Positions 10,610 to 22,216 of a stretch of 64,000 nucleotides of DNA are shown one piece after another. Origin of the DNA: Polytrichum commune (lineage: Eukaryota; Streptophyta; Polytrichopsida; Polytrichales; Polytrichaceae). The translations under genes and the position numbers were made by a program. Location of the stretch: assembly GCA_950295325.1 (NCBI GenBank), contig OX485807.1:38720440-38784439 (forward strand), in the 5' to 3' direction. Within the stretch, counting starts at the first letter, position 1, and the number at the start of each line of letters is the position of its first letter. The notes under the pieces are model-generated. The model was not told where the DNA came from and did no database searches. It saw only the letters and a program-made list of their open reading frames with translations.

Positions 10610-12361
10610 CGCTAGTAGCACACTTAGCTTCGAGGTTAATTGCTCCACAACATGAACTTGTTCTTTGGCTTGAGGAAATAAAGTCCAAACTTTAGTGGTG
10701 GAAAGAGAAAAGTATGAGATGAGGTCCTAGTCTTGTACTTGTGCTTGGTTAATGGAAGAGGGGGAATAGATATGCCAAACTAGGTTGGGTAAGCCGAGTA
10801 ATTGGGGACTATGGCTTGGAAGGGCCTTGGATAAAACCAAGAAACTTCTTAGTTGTGGGCTTGTCCGGGCCGGGACAAGGTGATGGCGCGTGCTCATAAA
10901 AGTGCTACCCGCGAGCTAACGAGAGTTGGCGCATGGGAGTCATGAACCCATGTCTCGAAAGAGCAAAGTGGGAACCGAGTCGGGCGGGACTTGGCATCAC
11001 CCCCGTGCGATCGAGGCGTGGCTTAACAATGGAAAGCCATCTCGGAGTTGCAACCGAGACAACTTAGTGGAAGCGTTGAGGTCTCGCCTAGATGTGTCAC
11101 GTTAGGCTAGTGGAGCCTAACGGGGGAGGCCCCAAAGGAGGGGCAACCCATGTGAGTCCCGAAGTAGGTGGGTCTAGTATAGGTTAGGTCCTTGGAGGAG
11201 TTCCAAGGTCGCTAACGGACCACCTAGTAACGACACCTTTGGGACTATGCCAAATTTGAAGATGCATTGTGGGGGTCGCGCCCTAAGGTAAACACAATGC
11301 CGCACCATAGAGGATGGCAACTTGAGAATTGGTGTGCCGACTACGAGTATAGTCGATGGGGGCATCGACTCCGTTTGGTGGGGGTGAGTGTCGCGCACCT
11401 CTCCATGAGGAGTGGCCGAAACACCATGGGCACAAGGGGGACCCCGGAGTGACACCCGGGACTTGTGGCGCCGTTGGTGAGAGGGCCCAAGTGATCCTAG
11501 TGTGGGTGAGGGCCCCGGGCGTTGGGAACGCCTCCCACCCACGAAGACTAGGAGGCACAAGGGTAAGGCCATGAGTTATGCGTAGCTCATGGCGTGGTGA
11601 TTCTAGAAAGCTCAAGAACACCTCAATCGGAGGTGTGAGCTAGGAGTTATGGCCATTTGAGTGGGGCGCTGTCCCGGGACAGCGCCCTGGTACAGCAGTG
11701 CCTGGGAGCGATTCCCGGGACTGCCAAGGTTCAAACAGGCATAACTTCCTAAATACTTGCCCGAATGGGGCAAGTGAGGAGTCCATCGGCATCTACGTGA
11801 AGCGTAGATGAAGATGGAGTGGTTGGTTGTTATGATCAGACATCATACAAGGAAGTTATGATGGTCTGAAGCTGCTGGGCGGTTCTAGGCCCAGCAGCTA
11901 AAGGAAAATGTCCACTTGGCCCCAACTCTTGGTAGAGAGACAAGAGGTTGGTTGACGGTGGGGTAGGGGCCCCGCGTGAAGTCCTAGAGGCTTATATGGG
12001 TGAGGTGGTGTGGCCTCACCCACCCGAGGCCGAACGGCAAGGCCTCCATGGGCATTGGCCCATTGTGAGGCCATAGTTGCCTAGTATGGTTCGGGTTGTT
12101 GTAGTGTTGCTCCGGCAATGCGATGATCAACATGGGATTGGACTTCCATGGATGGAAGTCCACATCTAGGAATGGGTTACCGATTAAGGGGTGAGTCCCG
12201 AAAGCAAAGTAGGAGGGTTGGTTCCCTCCTATGAACTATAAGGTCCGGGGTAGGAGGAGCTAATCATTAGCATGGCGGAATGCGAATGGTTAGCGCTCGT
12301 AGCCTTTGCTAGAATTGAAAATTGGCAAGATTGTCAAGGGGGGCTAGCAAGGGTTACGACA
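10610..12361 (+). repeat. 3' LTR of the gypsy element
   Basis: About 1.75 kb following the purine-rich stretch after pol. The right edge is fixed by a second copy at 55737-56521. The two copies align from the GGGCACAAGGGGGACCCC motif (about 11427) to ...GCGACA/ACGACA and then diverge completely. The left edge is approximate. Small open frames inside (11174-11621) are not genes. Confidence 0.65.
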
Positions 12362-12363
12362 GA

Positions 12364-13131
12364 TACGAACGCTCGTTCGTATTTGGCACTACCATTTATG
12401 TCCACGGAGAATTATGTTTTTGAATTTTACGAACGCACGTTCGTAAATACCACCTGTCCACCATCCACGCATCCACCAACAGACCTGTTGACGCAAGCAT
12501 GTGTAGAGGACTACACCGTGTTAATGATAGATACGAACGCTCGTTCGTATCTGTTCAATTACGATTTTAGTGATAGATGTCGATTGTCATTTTCCACTGG
12601 ATATTGAATTTCATGTATCCCTGTAACGTGGCTATAGATATCTCTATTCGGACGTGTCCAATCATTTTTGCCTAACACTGTCACGGCTGTAACATACATA
12701 TGATCGGTCGTATGCATCCGCCCCTATGTTTCGGCTGGAACTTACGAACGATTGTTCGTGTACATAAGCCCTCCATTTCGGCTGTAGCTAACGAACGATC
12801 GTTCGTAAACTCTCGCCCATCAAATACACGCCCCTAAAATATGATGCTTACTGCATGTGAATAAAGTGGCAAGTATATTTTTGGTGCTCTTATAATATGT
12901 CCCATTTAGATTTTATTGTATATTGGGTTGATGTTTTCGTCCTCACGTTCGTGAATATATGTGCTTGTGTTGTCCCTTGGTGGTGGAAAACCCTTCCAAT
13001 GTTTTATTTGCGACTCCATCCAAAGCCCTTCATGGGTAATATATATCGGAATGGGGTTCCGTTGTGCAGGGACGTCCGAGTCCCGTGTAGGATTTGTATG
13101 TCATGGGGATGTTGTCGAACGCACGTTCGTC
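12364..13131. repeat. Dispersed palindromes of the ACGAACG..CGTTCGT type
   Basis: Five good copies at about 12364-12381, 12429-12446, 12533-12550, 12743-12760 and 12789-12806, with partial copies near 12939 and 13117-13130. Each reads TACGAACG-NN-CGTTCGTA or a close variant. They occupy the same place relative to the gene as the TTTGGGTCGATCGACCCAAA array in copy 1, but they are scattered and have a different sequence. Confidence 0.85.
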
Positions 13132-14854
13132 TTCATATGTGAGGTCCCTCAACGGTGTGTCGAGTGTTGGTTGTGATTTTTCAGCCATATATGTAGGCAT
13201 ATCTCGTATTCATTTTTGTATGCATTGCGGTTGTTGGTGTGTTGGTCATTTATTGGTGGTTTGTTTAGGTTGGATGGCGATGCACGTTGGATATAGTTCA
13301 TTGGAGTTGTCCACAAAAGCTTCCTCTTCCGATGGTGACTGTGAACTATCTTCGGCATCGGCGGGTAGTCATGGCATGGCAAATGCCATGGGTGGGTTTG
13401 TGGATGCATCCTCCCACGAATCATTTGAAGCGCACGAACAATCTGTACGTTCCGGGGATGACAATGATGACATTCCGTTATGTGCCGGTTTCGGTAGGGA
13501 GCAATGGGTGGGCCTTGATGTTGTTCTTTTCAACGATGTTGGTGTCCCGGTGGCAGATGGCATATGTAGAAACTCCGATCCCCGTGATTGTGTGGATGCC
13601 AACCCCCTTGGTCCCGATGATGTGGGTGTGTGCATCTTGAATTCTTTGCTTCCGCTTGACGTCCCGGTGACATGGAGATTTTCCTTGCGTCGATGGCCTC
13701 TTTGTCGGGTTCTCCATGACGGAGTAAGCTTGTTGGACCATGAGCTGCGCCATAAGCAAACGCAATTAGCTTTGTTGGCCAAAATACGTCCTCGCAAAGG
13801 CCTACGCAGATATGATTCTAACCGTGTGCCTCGTGGAGATAAAGAACGTCGACGGGATCGCATATTGGGAGACGAATCTATCCATCTTGTGTCCGCCAAG
13901 GACTGTTGCGAGAGGAAATGTTGCCAATTTTTCCCGCGGGAGAAAATTAAGTCCCTACGTCAAGAGATGTGGCTTGCGGATTTCCGTATGAGATCGGCAA
14001 AGAAACTCGAGGCCCACAGAAATGTCCACATTGACACCCATGGGCATAAGGTGGTCACACTTGAGAATGTGGAAGTGTGTTGTACTGCGTGGTATACTAT
14101 CCACGCCGTGTCAAAGTCTGACTTTTATAGGTTTCAAAAGTATTCATCGTTGGATCGCCGCTCTCGATTTCATGGCAATTCGGGCACAAAGAAACCTAGG
14201 GAGGCTACACTCCAAGCCTCCGCGACACTCTCCACCATCATAGTCCCATTGGCCGATGTAATGCCCCACAAGACGAGGACATTGTCGTCAGGGGAGAAAG
14301 TTGTACAAATGGTGTTGCCCACAGGTACAAAATGGAAGAACATATTAATGGACATCAATGAAGTGGGTCGCATAGCGGGATGTGGGCCCATTTATTTGTC
14401 CAAGTTGAGTGTGATTAAAAACCAACAGTTTGCCGAATACATTTTGAAGAGACATGGGGACAAGTTCGCTAGGTGTACGACGTGTGAAAAATACAAAGGT
14501 CTTCGAGACGCCCACCCCATAGGCACCGAATTCCACACTAGACACCAAGCAAAATATATTGAACATGTCAACAACCAAGAGGCTCACCGTCAAGATTACT
14601 ACAAGAACCGTGCTCTATCCATAAGAGGCCTATAGAGGTTCTAACAATCATCCATGATAAAATGGACCACGCCAAGACCGCATGCCCTTGTTATGCACGC
14701 AAAATAAAGGCCACGGATGGTCTCTTCAAGTTGCCCGTATCTGTCACAGGTTTGTATTGAATCACAAATAATCTGTATTCAAATTCTCTCAAATTTTACT
14801 GGGTGTGTTTGCCAAATGTCCAATTTCATACCTCCGTTTGGAGTTGTCGTTGTT

Positions 14855-14862
14855 ATTGTTGT
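14855..14862. repeat. hAT target-site duplication, left copy
   Basis: ATTGTTGT directly before the CAGGG terminus. It is identical to the right copy. Confidence 0.92.
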
Positions 14863-14872
14863 CAGGGTTGTC

Positions 14873-14947
14873 TATTGTGTCGTGACAGAGGGTAATCCCG
14901 ACATAATGTCGTGCCGTCACGACACGTATCCGTCACGACATTATGCC
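14873..14947. promoter_or_regulatory. Left subterminal repeats of the hAT
   Basis: Several copies of TGTCGTGAC or its complement GTCACGACA within 75 bp of the terminus, in both orientations. The right end has the same motif. In hAT elements clustered subterminal motifs bind the transposase, so this role is likely but inferred. Confidence 0.6.
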
Positions 14948-15093
14948 GGATGCTGTCTTTATCCTGACGGACTTGAATTTTACCGATTTTTTTGTGTAAT
15001 TACATTAACCCATTTCTGACACGTAGGATTTACAATGTCCACGTGTGATGACATGTCAGCAAAGTAAAGGTAAAGTGGGGAAAAATTTACTAG

Positions 15094-15462
15094 AGCCCGT
15101 CCGCCCCCCCATCCGCCTCCGTTCCCAACCCCCGTTCGCCCCCGTTCCCCCCCGTCCGCTCCTGTTCACAATCCCCGTTCGCCACCGTTCCCCCCCGTCC
15201 GCTCCCGTTCCCAACCCCGTCCGCTCCTGTTCACAATCCCCGTTCGCCACCGTTCCCCCCCGTCCGCTCCCGTTCCCAACCCCGTCCGCTCCTGTTCACA
15301 ATCCCCGTTCGCCACCGTTCCCCCCCGTCCGCTCCCGTTCCCAACCCCGTCCGCTCCCCCCCTCTCCCGTCCGCCCCCCCCCCCCCCTCCCCCGTCCGTC
15401 CGCTCCCCCGTCCGCCCCCCCCGTCCGTCTGCTCCCCCGTCCGCTCTCCCCGTCCACAATCT
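15094..15462. repeat. GC-rich array A, upstream of the hAT transposase
   Basis: Tandem units of about 65 bp composed of CCGTTCGCC, CCGTTCCCC and CCGTCCGCTCC words. The same words make up the arrays at 22217-22640 and 26036-26835. The proline/arginine-rich open frames here are by-products of composition. Confidence 0.8.
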
Positions 15463-15569
15463 AGTGACTGTGAATTAGGGTTGCCCTTGTGGCACTCTTG
15501 AACAGGACCTAGTATGCGATCAAAGTTACTTGCTCTAACTTGTTTGTATTTGCAGGTTTTGTTGAAGTC

Positions 15570-18500
15570 ATGCCACGCCGAAATGATGCATGGGATCATT
15601 GGTACGAGGATAAGGGGATGGTTCCCGGTAAATCACAAAGGCAGGTTAAATGTAGGTTTTGCCCGTTCGTCATATCTTACCGAGGAAATAGAATGTTGGC
15701 CCACCTTGGTTATAGACCTCCTGTAGGGGGTGCTTGTGATGTTTCCACATGTAGGATGGTACCCCCGCATATTAGGGTCTTGTTTGAACATTGCGGAGGC
15801 ATTGTGCCCTTACATGTAGGCATTGTAAATGAGGACTCTCCGGTGCCAGATATTGTACCTCTGGAGCCTATTATAGCGGACTCCGTAATTAGTGAAACAG
15901 AGCCTTTGCTTATGTCCCAATCCACTCAACATTCTGATGTTGTGATATATGGCACACCTCCTCGTGAACTACGTCAACTCAACATAACGGAGGGGTTCAA
16001 TGTGTCAACAAAACAACTCCTTGATAGAGCATGGGCAACGGCTTTTTATGAAGCTAACATTCCTTTCAACATTGTGAGACATCCTGCATTTGTTCATGCT
16101 ATGCGTGAAACTGCCCGTCATCGAATGCCAGCCTACACACCACCATCGTACAATGCCATCCGTACGAAGTTGTTAACTGATAAAAAGGTTGACCTAGATA
16201 GGCAAGTGAAGGAGAAGATGGGGAATTCCGTTGAAAAATACGGTGTTACAATATGTTGTGATGGATGGGACAACGTGCAAAACCGACCTCTCCTAAACGT
16301 TCTCCAATGCGGCACAAAGGGAGACGTTTTCTTGGGTACCATTGATACCACGGGAAATCACAAGGATCATGTATACGTTGTTGCTCAAATTCAACCATTT
16401 GTGGAAAAGGTTGGTCGACATAATGTGGTCCAGATTTGCACCGACAATGCCCCAGTTATGGCATCCGCTGCTCGCGACTTGATTCAAGCAAATCCCGATC
16501 TATATTTTCAAGGATGTGCTGCGCATTGCCTAGATCTCCTCTTAGAAGATTGGGGGAAGGAGGAATGGGTGAAAAAGTTGGTAAAAAAGGCGCGCCATAT
16601 TTGTGTTTTTATCAAAAACCATCATGCTTCTCAAGCTATATTCCGGAGGTTGTCACCAAATCTCTCACTCCGCCTACCTGTAGAGACCCGTTTTGCAACG
16701 AACTTCATCATGATAGATCGTCTTCTTCAAGTACGCAATGCTTTGGAAAAAATGGTGGTTGATGAGGATTGGCCTACTCTAATGCGTGATATGAGGAGGA
16801 GATCTCGCACCTCTTACATGAAGGGCTCTGCTGTGCGAAGCTTTATACGTTCTAATGGATTCTGGAACACGTGCGAAAATTTCTTGTATATGGTGATCCC
16901 GGTTGTTAAAGCTCTTTGTGTATTTGATGGCAAGGCGCCTGCAATGGGAATGGCTTGGAGGGTCATGCATGATTTACAAACCCATATTCGTGGATTCAGT
17001 AAACCTCCATTTCGCTTAAGCCCTGAGCTTGCTGCAAATGCTATGCTAACGTTTCAAAATAGATGGAGGTTGATGTTGAATGATCTACATTGGGCTGGAG
17101 CGATGTTAAATCCGCTTCTACGTGGTTGGGCCCCACTCCATGAGGATGAGAATTCGAGGACAATCCTAAATCGAGTTCTTTGCAGGCTTGCTCAAGATGA
17201 GGACACTTATGTCCAAATCCTCCACCAGTACCGAGATTTCCTTGAAAATCGAGGGCCTTTTGCTGATTCTACTGACCCGAGCGTGCATGCCGCACCTCTC
17301 CATGAATGGTGGGATGCAATGGGAGGTGGAGCTAAAGCCCTCCAAATAATAGCAAGACGTATCCTTGCACAAGTATGTTCCGCATCCGCATGTGAACGCA
17401 ATTGGAGCATGTACTCATATGTTCACAACAAGAGTCGCAATCGCTTGAAGCATAGTCGTGCCGAGGACCTCGTCTACATATATACCAATAGTAGGCTCAT
17501 TCGACATCGGAGGGGCCCAAGACCTGCGCAATGGTACGAATTGAATGAGGTCCATTCTGACGATGACCTTGACGAAGAAGATGACAACGAAGATGACGTG
17601 GATCCAAATGATAGGGCCGGAAATGATGATGATAACAATGTTGATGACATCGACTTTGATTTGGATGACCTTGATTCCGAGAATCATGATTCAGAAGATG
17701 AGGATGGCAATGGTAGTGATGGAAACCTTGGGGTGTTTGATTTTGATGAACCGGATGTCCCCCAACATAACGACGGAATGCATGACGATCATGAGGGGTC
17801 TATTGGAGGACCGCCTTTTAAAACTCTCCACACTGGACAAGGGTTTCGCCCTGCCCATAATGTTGCTATGGAGGCAAGTGAGAATGTAGGAATTAAAGTA
17901 GATTCCTTGCAACCTCGGAGCGATTCTCTTTCTTTTGGTGAAGGTGACAATGTACTACCCGCAAATGAGCCAACGCACGTTCAACAGAATTCACTTCCAA
18001 CCCGAGTACATTCTGAATCCATGGACGCCTCCCTCATATCCAACCATCGTATAGAAGATCAAACGCCCAATGTTCATGAAATACCTACAACTCGATTCCG
18101 TGCTCTTCAAAGAACTGCATCAACCTCTACGGTGCAAGTGCATGCACAAGGTCAACGTCGTCCTCTCACTCGAAGTATTGCCAATACTTCTAGATTGGGT
18201 GTTTCACGTGCAACTGCGGTGGGTGCTACTTTGGTTGCTATACACAATGTTTCAAGAAATGTTACTACAGAGGCGCCACGTCGTCAATCTGTTCGTCGAC
18301 ATGTTGTTGAGAACATACCAATTGCAATTCCATCCGCATCAGTTTCACTTCCACACAGTCAATCCAATGGAACAGGTGGCCTTGGAGTTGGAGGCGGAAG
18401 TACAACGGGGGATGTTTTTATAGATGGAAGTAGAGATGAAGTGCACTCAAGTCGTGGTACGGGTGGAGGGCGTCAGAGAACTACGAGAGGTGTCAAACGT

Positions 18501-18767
18501 ACTAGGAAGAGGTATCAGGGAAGATCGCTTCCATTTACTACTGAAGACTACAATGAAGATGAGGGTAGACCACATCTAGATGAAAATGGCATACAGGATG
18601 CAGAGGGCTCCCGGCCGACCAAGAAGATAATTTTCTCACAACGTGACCGAGAGTTGCATCTTCGGAGCGCGACTCCTCAAACGGATGATGATTGCAGCAC
18701 AGACGAGTCTGAAGAGGACCCAAGATGTGTCGAAGCAAATGATCCCACAGTACGGATTCGAACGTAA
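15570..18767 (+). CDS. hAT transposase (BED finger, DUF659, hATC)
   Basis: Single uninterrupted frame of 1,065 codons from the methionine MPRRNDAWDHW. A TTTGCAG acceptor-like site at 15549-15555 suggests a 5' UTR intron. A BED-type zinc finger lies at about residues 26-65 (VKCRFC ... AHL ... CDVSTC). A DUF659/RNase H-like core follows, with ICCDGWDN (about 229) and VQICTDNAP (about 291) giving the two catalytic Asp, and CAAHCLDLLLEDW after them. The C-terminal dimerisation region is at about 600-645 (SACERNWSMYSYVHNKSRNRL...LVYIYTN). An unusual long tail follows: an Asp/Glu-rich stretch (about 660-720), then a basic low-complexity region to the end. It should cut and join the CAGGG ends of this element. 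All core motifs look intact, so it may be functional. Confidence 0.9.
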   Translation: MPRRNDAWDHWYEDKGMVPGKSQRQVKCRFCPFVISYRGNRMLAHLGYRPPVGGACDVSTCRMVPPHIRVLFEHCGGIVPLHVGIVNEDSPVPDIVPLEPIIADSVISETEPLLMSQSTQHSDVVIYGTPPRELRQLNITEGFNVSTKQLLDRAWATAFYEANIPFNIVRHPAFVHAMRETARHRMPAYTPPSYNAIRTKLLTDKKVDLDRQVKEKMGNSVEKYGVTICCDGWDNVQNRPLLNVLQCGTKGDVFLGTIDTTGNHKDHVYVVAQIQPFVEKVGRHNVVQICTDNAPVMASAARDLIQANPDLYFQGCAAHCLDLLLEDWGKEEWVKKLVKKARHICVFIKNHHASQAIFRRLSPNLSLRLPVETRFATNFIMIDRLLQVRNALEKMVVDEDWPTLMRDMRRRSRTSYMKGSAVRSFIRSNGFWNTCENFLYMVIPVVKALCVFDGKAPAMGMAWRVMHDLQTHIRGFSKPPFRLSPELAANAMLTFQNRWRLMLNDLHWAGAMLNPLLRGWAPLHEDENSRTILNRVLCRLAQDEDTYVQILHQYRDFLENRGPFADSTDPSVHAAPLHEWWDAMGGGAKALQIIARRILAQVCSASACERNWSMYSYVHNKSRNRLKHSRAEDLVYIYTNSRLIRHRRGPRPAQWYELNEVHSDDDLDEEDDNEDDVDPNDRAGNDDDNNVDDIDFDLDDLDSENHDSEDEDGNGSDGNLGVFDFDEPDVPQHNDGMHDDHEGSIGGPPFKTLHTGQGFRPAHNVAMEASENVGIKVDSLQPRSDSLSFGEGDNVLPANEPTHVQQNSLPTRVHSESMDASLISNHRIEDQTPNVHEIPTTRFRALQRTASTSTVQVHAQGQRRPLTRSIANTSRLGVSRATAVGATLVAIHNVSRNVTTEAPRRQSVRRHVVENIPIAIPSASVSLPHSQSNGTGGLGVGGGSTTGDVFIDGSRDEVHSSRGTGGGRQRTTRGVKRTRKRYQGRSLPFTTEDYNEDEGRPHLDENGIQDAEGSRPTKKIIFSQRDRELHLRSATPQTDDDCSTDESEEDPRCVEANDPTVRIRT

Positions 18768-19466
18768 TGGTTTTGTACAAATGTGGTATTTCGGTGCTCC
18801 CACGTACTCCCATAATTTATTACTTACGTCAAAATTGATACAAGTTACAACCTTAGGGCCTTCGGTAAGACATTTAGACCACAAAGCGAACGTTACCTTC
18901 GAAGTTGTAACATTTTATTATAGTAATAAAATTATTTATTGCATGTTTTTTAAAATTTTGAAAATACAATATGGTTGTCAACTTAGCATTACAATTAATC
19001 TCCAATAACATGTTATGCATTTATTAATTACTATTTTGTATAATTCTTACTATGAATGGAGTTTTATGTTTATTTATTGAGCTTCTTAAAGAATATGCTT
19101 TTATAAATATTGCAATCCCCTATTGCTCGATTGTACATGCTTCGTTGGTGATATCCTCTTTTTGAGGACCTTTCTATACGTTTTATATAATTATATCTTT
19201 ATGTGGTATTCAATATTGACTATGTAGTCAATAGTACTTTTGGTTAGACTATCATATGAATTACTAATATTCAAGTAAATTTTTAAAAGTTTCGAATAAC
19301 ATTAAAACATGTAGCATCCATATGTTATTTTTTACACGATCTTAGAAATGACAACTTGTCGGTAAATCCTCTTTATATTACATATACTTTGAACATGAAA
19401 TATGTTCATTGTGTCCAAAGTCTTCATCCGTTCCTATACAACTTCCTAAACATGGTATAAAAATGC
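18768..19466. other. AT-rich gap between convergent hAT genes
   Basis: Lies between the 3' ends of the transposase (plus) and the coiled-coil/RING gene (minus). It probably holds both 3' UTRs and polyadenylation signals. No coding potential seen. Confidence 0.5.
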
Positions 19467-21770
19467 CTAATCCGAATCTGAATCGAGGTCTATTCTAACT
19501 GAAGTAGATCCTCGTCGTGCTCGTGATGATTCCCCCGCTTCCATGCTTCGCGTTGTTCCACGGGTGAGGTATGGACGACTACCAGGAGACAATGGAACGG
19601 CATTACGTGGTCTAGGCCCACCATTTAGCCATCTCAATACCGCATCATCCGCAACTCTATGCAAGAGTGCATCTATTGCAGCCAACTGCAGCCTGTTCTT
19701 GTGGTACCCCACATCTAACTGCAATTCATATCTCGGATCCCGTTCCGTAGGCATGGCATCTGCATCTTCTTCCAAATCATGCTCCGATACTGATTCGAGA
19801 CCTGCTGCATTGTACCAAGGCGGATGAATGCCTCTCTTTAATTGTCTGCTGGTTGAATTCCAATGTCATTCAAGAGTTTGGTACAAAAATCTTTTCAAGC
19901 CATGATCGGGGGGCTTGTTGGGATACAACTCGTCTGCAACATACAAAATTTGACGTGCATTCCGTGTCCAGTCGCCATCTCTGTTCTCGTGCCATAGCTC
20001 AACCTTGGCATAATTGTATAACCAACTCCAGTCAACATTCTCCCCATCAAACTCTTGAAGATCGAAGGGAAAGTCCCATGGCTTTAATACCCAGTCGTTA
20101 GGCATGTAATCCCGAAGGCCAAATTGGAGGTACAAACGAGGGTGGAAGGGTGATCTGCAATGAGGACATTGGCGTTTCTTGATCATATTCCCTATTAGAC
20201 ATTATGGATGGAATTGGACCCCACATGATCCAACTTGATAGCATCCCTCTGGGCCAAATGGACATTGGCAAATCGCACATGCGGTTCCGTCGAAGACCAT
20301 TGTATGTGGATTTGGCCATAACAACTCACCCCTCATGCGGAATGGATATTCATGCACTTGGGTCACATCCCAATGGTGATCTGGGTCGGTCACTTGACGC
20401 CAATCGATGCTCCCGCTTGGCATTGTCCACGCATTATCCCTATCCCACCCACTAGGATACATCTGCTCATCTTCTGGCCATGACGTGAGCATCATATTCC
20501 GCATTCTCTGATTGCGGTTCCATTCTTTCTTGATGCTCTCAAACTCAGCTTCAAATTGATGAGCCTTGGCCATAGCAAACAATGTGCTTGTCCTCATATT
20601 TTTGCGCTCCACAATCGCATCCAACAGAAATTTCTTCAACCTTGCATTCTGCTCTTCCAGTCCGCCAATCTTGGCTTCGTGATCAACAACCACTTCATTG
20701 ACCACTAGAAGTTGTTGTTGCATGTCCACCACCTCCTTTTGCAAAGCCTCCATCTTTCTTCGCATTACTTCATTCCTCATACATACCTCCAGAGCTTGTG
20801 ACTTTGCAATCTTGGCCTCCTGTAAAGCTGCGTCCCTCTCTGCTTCCAAAGACTGAAGGTTAATTGGTGTACTACTTGAACTGCTAGCCTCCCCCATCGT
20901 AAGTGTTGCAACTCGATTTTCCAACTCGAAAATCATCGTTTTATAGTCACGAATTTCCAACGCATGTTGCTTACGCAATTCCTCCATTCTGCTCTCCGTC
21001 GGGTCCGCTCCATGTTCACCAAGGTTTACCTCATCTAGGACCTCGTTAACCACGTCGTTGATCAGGTTGTTGACCTCGACATTTGCCTCCATGCCCTCAT
21101 CCATATGCTCAAACGCCTCCTCGATGGCCATCTCCACGTCATTGGCTGGTCGTTTACGATTACGTGGCTTTTTTGGTTCCCGATCCTCTGAAATTGGGGC
21201 CCCAGGCTCGTCCACTAGTCGAGGATTCCTCCTGAACCACTCCGGAACGGGAGTGTATGGAATATCTGGAACTGTGCATTTAGTGAATGTAATTCCAATA
21301 TCCCCAAATTTTTGACCATGCAGGGTAGCCAAACTTGACCAATCCACCCTAACTCGCAACACGTGCTCCGCATACATCATACACGCCACCGACTTTGGAA
21401 TTGCACTCTTGGGCCATCTATCCAAATTGGAGATACTTCTAAATATCGTTAGGAATCTCCATTTTGCCTCCACGTCATCAAGCTGCATATAACTCGCACT
21501 GATGGCCTTGCAATGTCGCTCGTGACAAGGTCTTGGCCACAACCGATCAAAGTGAGGGAAGCCCACGTACTGCATTGCAGTCTTCACTGACCACGGTTGT
21601 GGTACATTCTCCCAACCTGCCCTGGCTTTTTGGGTGTTGTCATCATAAACATCCCACTCCAACCGAGCGGCCTTGCGTACATGTGATCTGTAACAACCTG
21701 ATCCCCCACTTGCCATGTCTCCAGATCCTCCACTTGCCATGTTTGGAAATCCTTCACTTGCCGGATCCAC
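19467..21770 (-). pseudogene. Coiled-coil/RING-like protein carried by the hAT, two in-frame stops
   Basis: One reading frame of about 768 codons runs from 21770 to 19467, broken only by TAA at 20202-20204 and TGA at 19866-19868. The N-terminal ~190 residues have no domain I recognise. A basic KKPRNRKRP stretch near 200 looks like a nuclear signal. Residues about 255-415 are Glu/Lys/Gln-rich heptads, a long coiled coil. A RING-like module starts near 495 (CAICQCPF...GSCGVQFHP), is split by the TAA, and resumes as CLIGNMIKKRQCPHCRSPF. With the stop read as any residue it fits the RING spacing, which suggests a ubiquitin ligase-like ancestor. Both stops could come from C-to-T changes (CAA to TAA, CGA to TGA). 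Alternatively the 522-residue N-terminal part is itself the product. Confidence 0.65.
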
Positions 21771-22205
21771 CCAAATTGTAGTTTCTAATTCTAATCTAGA
21801 ACTCTAATTTTTAAATTACTAATTGCACTTCATAATAGTGCTACAAAATATCCAAGCATACACTTCAAAATAGTGTTGCTGTGGAATTAGTTCAAAAATG
21901 TCGTTAAAAATTAAAGTACAAAAATTCAGCACACCCTTCGAGCACCCCGCTACCAGCGCTCACGCAGAGGCCAGTTGACTGGGCGCGTCACAAGGAATAT
22001 GCCAAAAAGGCAATATGCCACGTCACAAGGAAACGGGTCCACGTGGATCACACCCACAAACAGGTCAGTAAAAAAAGTATAAAAGGATCCCAAAAAAGGG
22101 ATCCTTAACTCCTCCGAGCACCCCGCTAAACCCCGCACTCTGTAGTAGAGGAGGGTCGTCCGGGCGCCCACAAGGAGTGGAGTGGGGTATGTAAGTGGTC
22201 CCCTC

Positions 22206-22214
22206 CACTTATAT
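22206..22214 (-). promoter_or_regulatory. TATA-like box for the coiled-coil/RING gene
   Basis: The minus strand reads GTATATAAG about 440 bp before the ATG at 21770 and just downstream of GC-rich array B. Position and context suggest a core promoter with a long leader. Not proven. Confidence 0.4.
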
Positions 22215-22216
22215 AC

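Larger units (their letters stand above)
7636..12361 (+). mobile_element. Degenerate Ty3/gypsy retrotransposon (3' part of pol plus 3' LTR)
   Basis: Order on the plus strand: repeated RT/RNase H junction, RNase H, integrase with a chromovirus-like tail, polypurine stretch near 10595-10610, then a long LTR ending ...ACGACA at 12361. The 5' end, including gag, protease, most of RT and the 5' LTR, is missing. The left edge abuts the terminus of DUF7869 element 1. Many stops and frameshifts show it is dead. Confidence 0.8.

Noticed and set aside
11174-11621. Open frames of 61-132 codons within the gypsy LTR
   Set aside because: They lie inside a repeat, on both strands, with no domain, and the second LTR copy does not keep them open.
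15045-15599. Pro-rich and Arg/Gly-rich frames in GC-rich array A, and similar ones at 22126-22890 and 25931-26860
   Set aside because: They follow from simple-sequence composition and are open on both strands. No domain.
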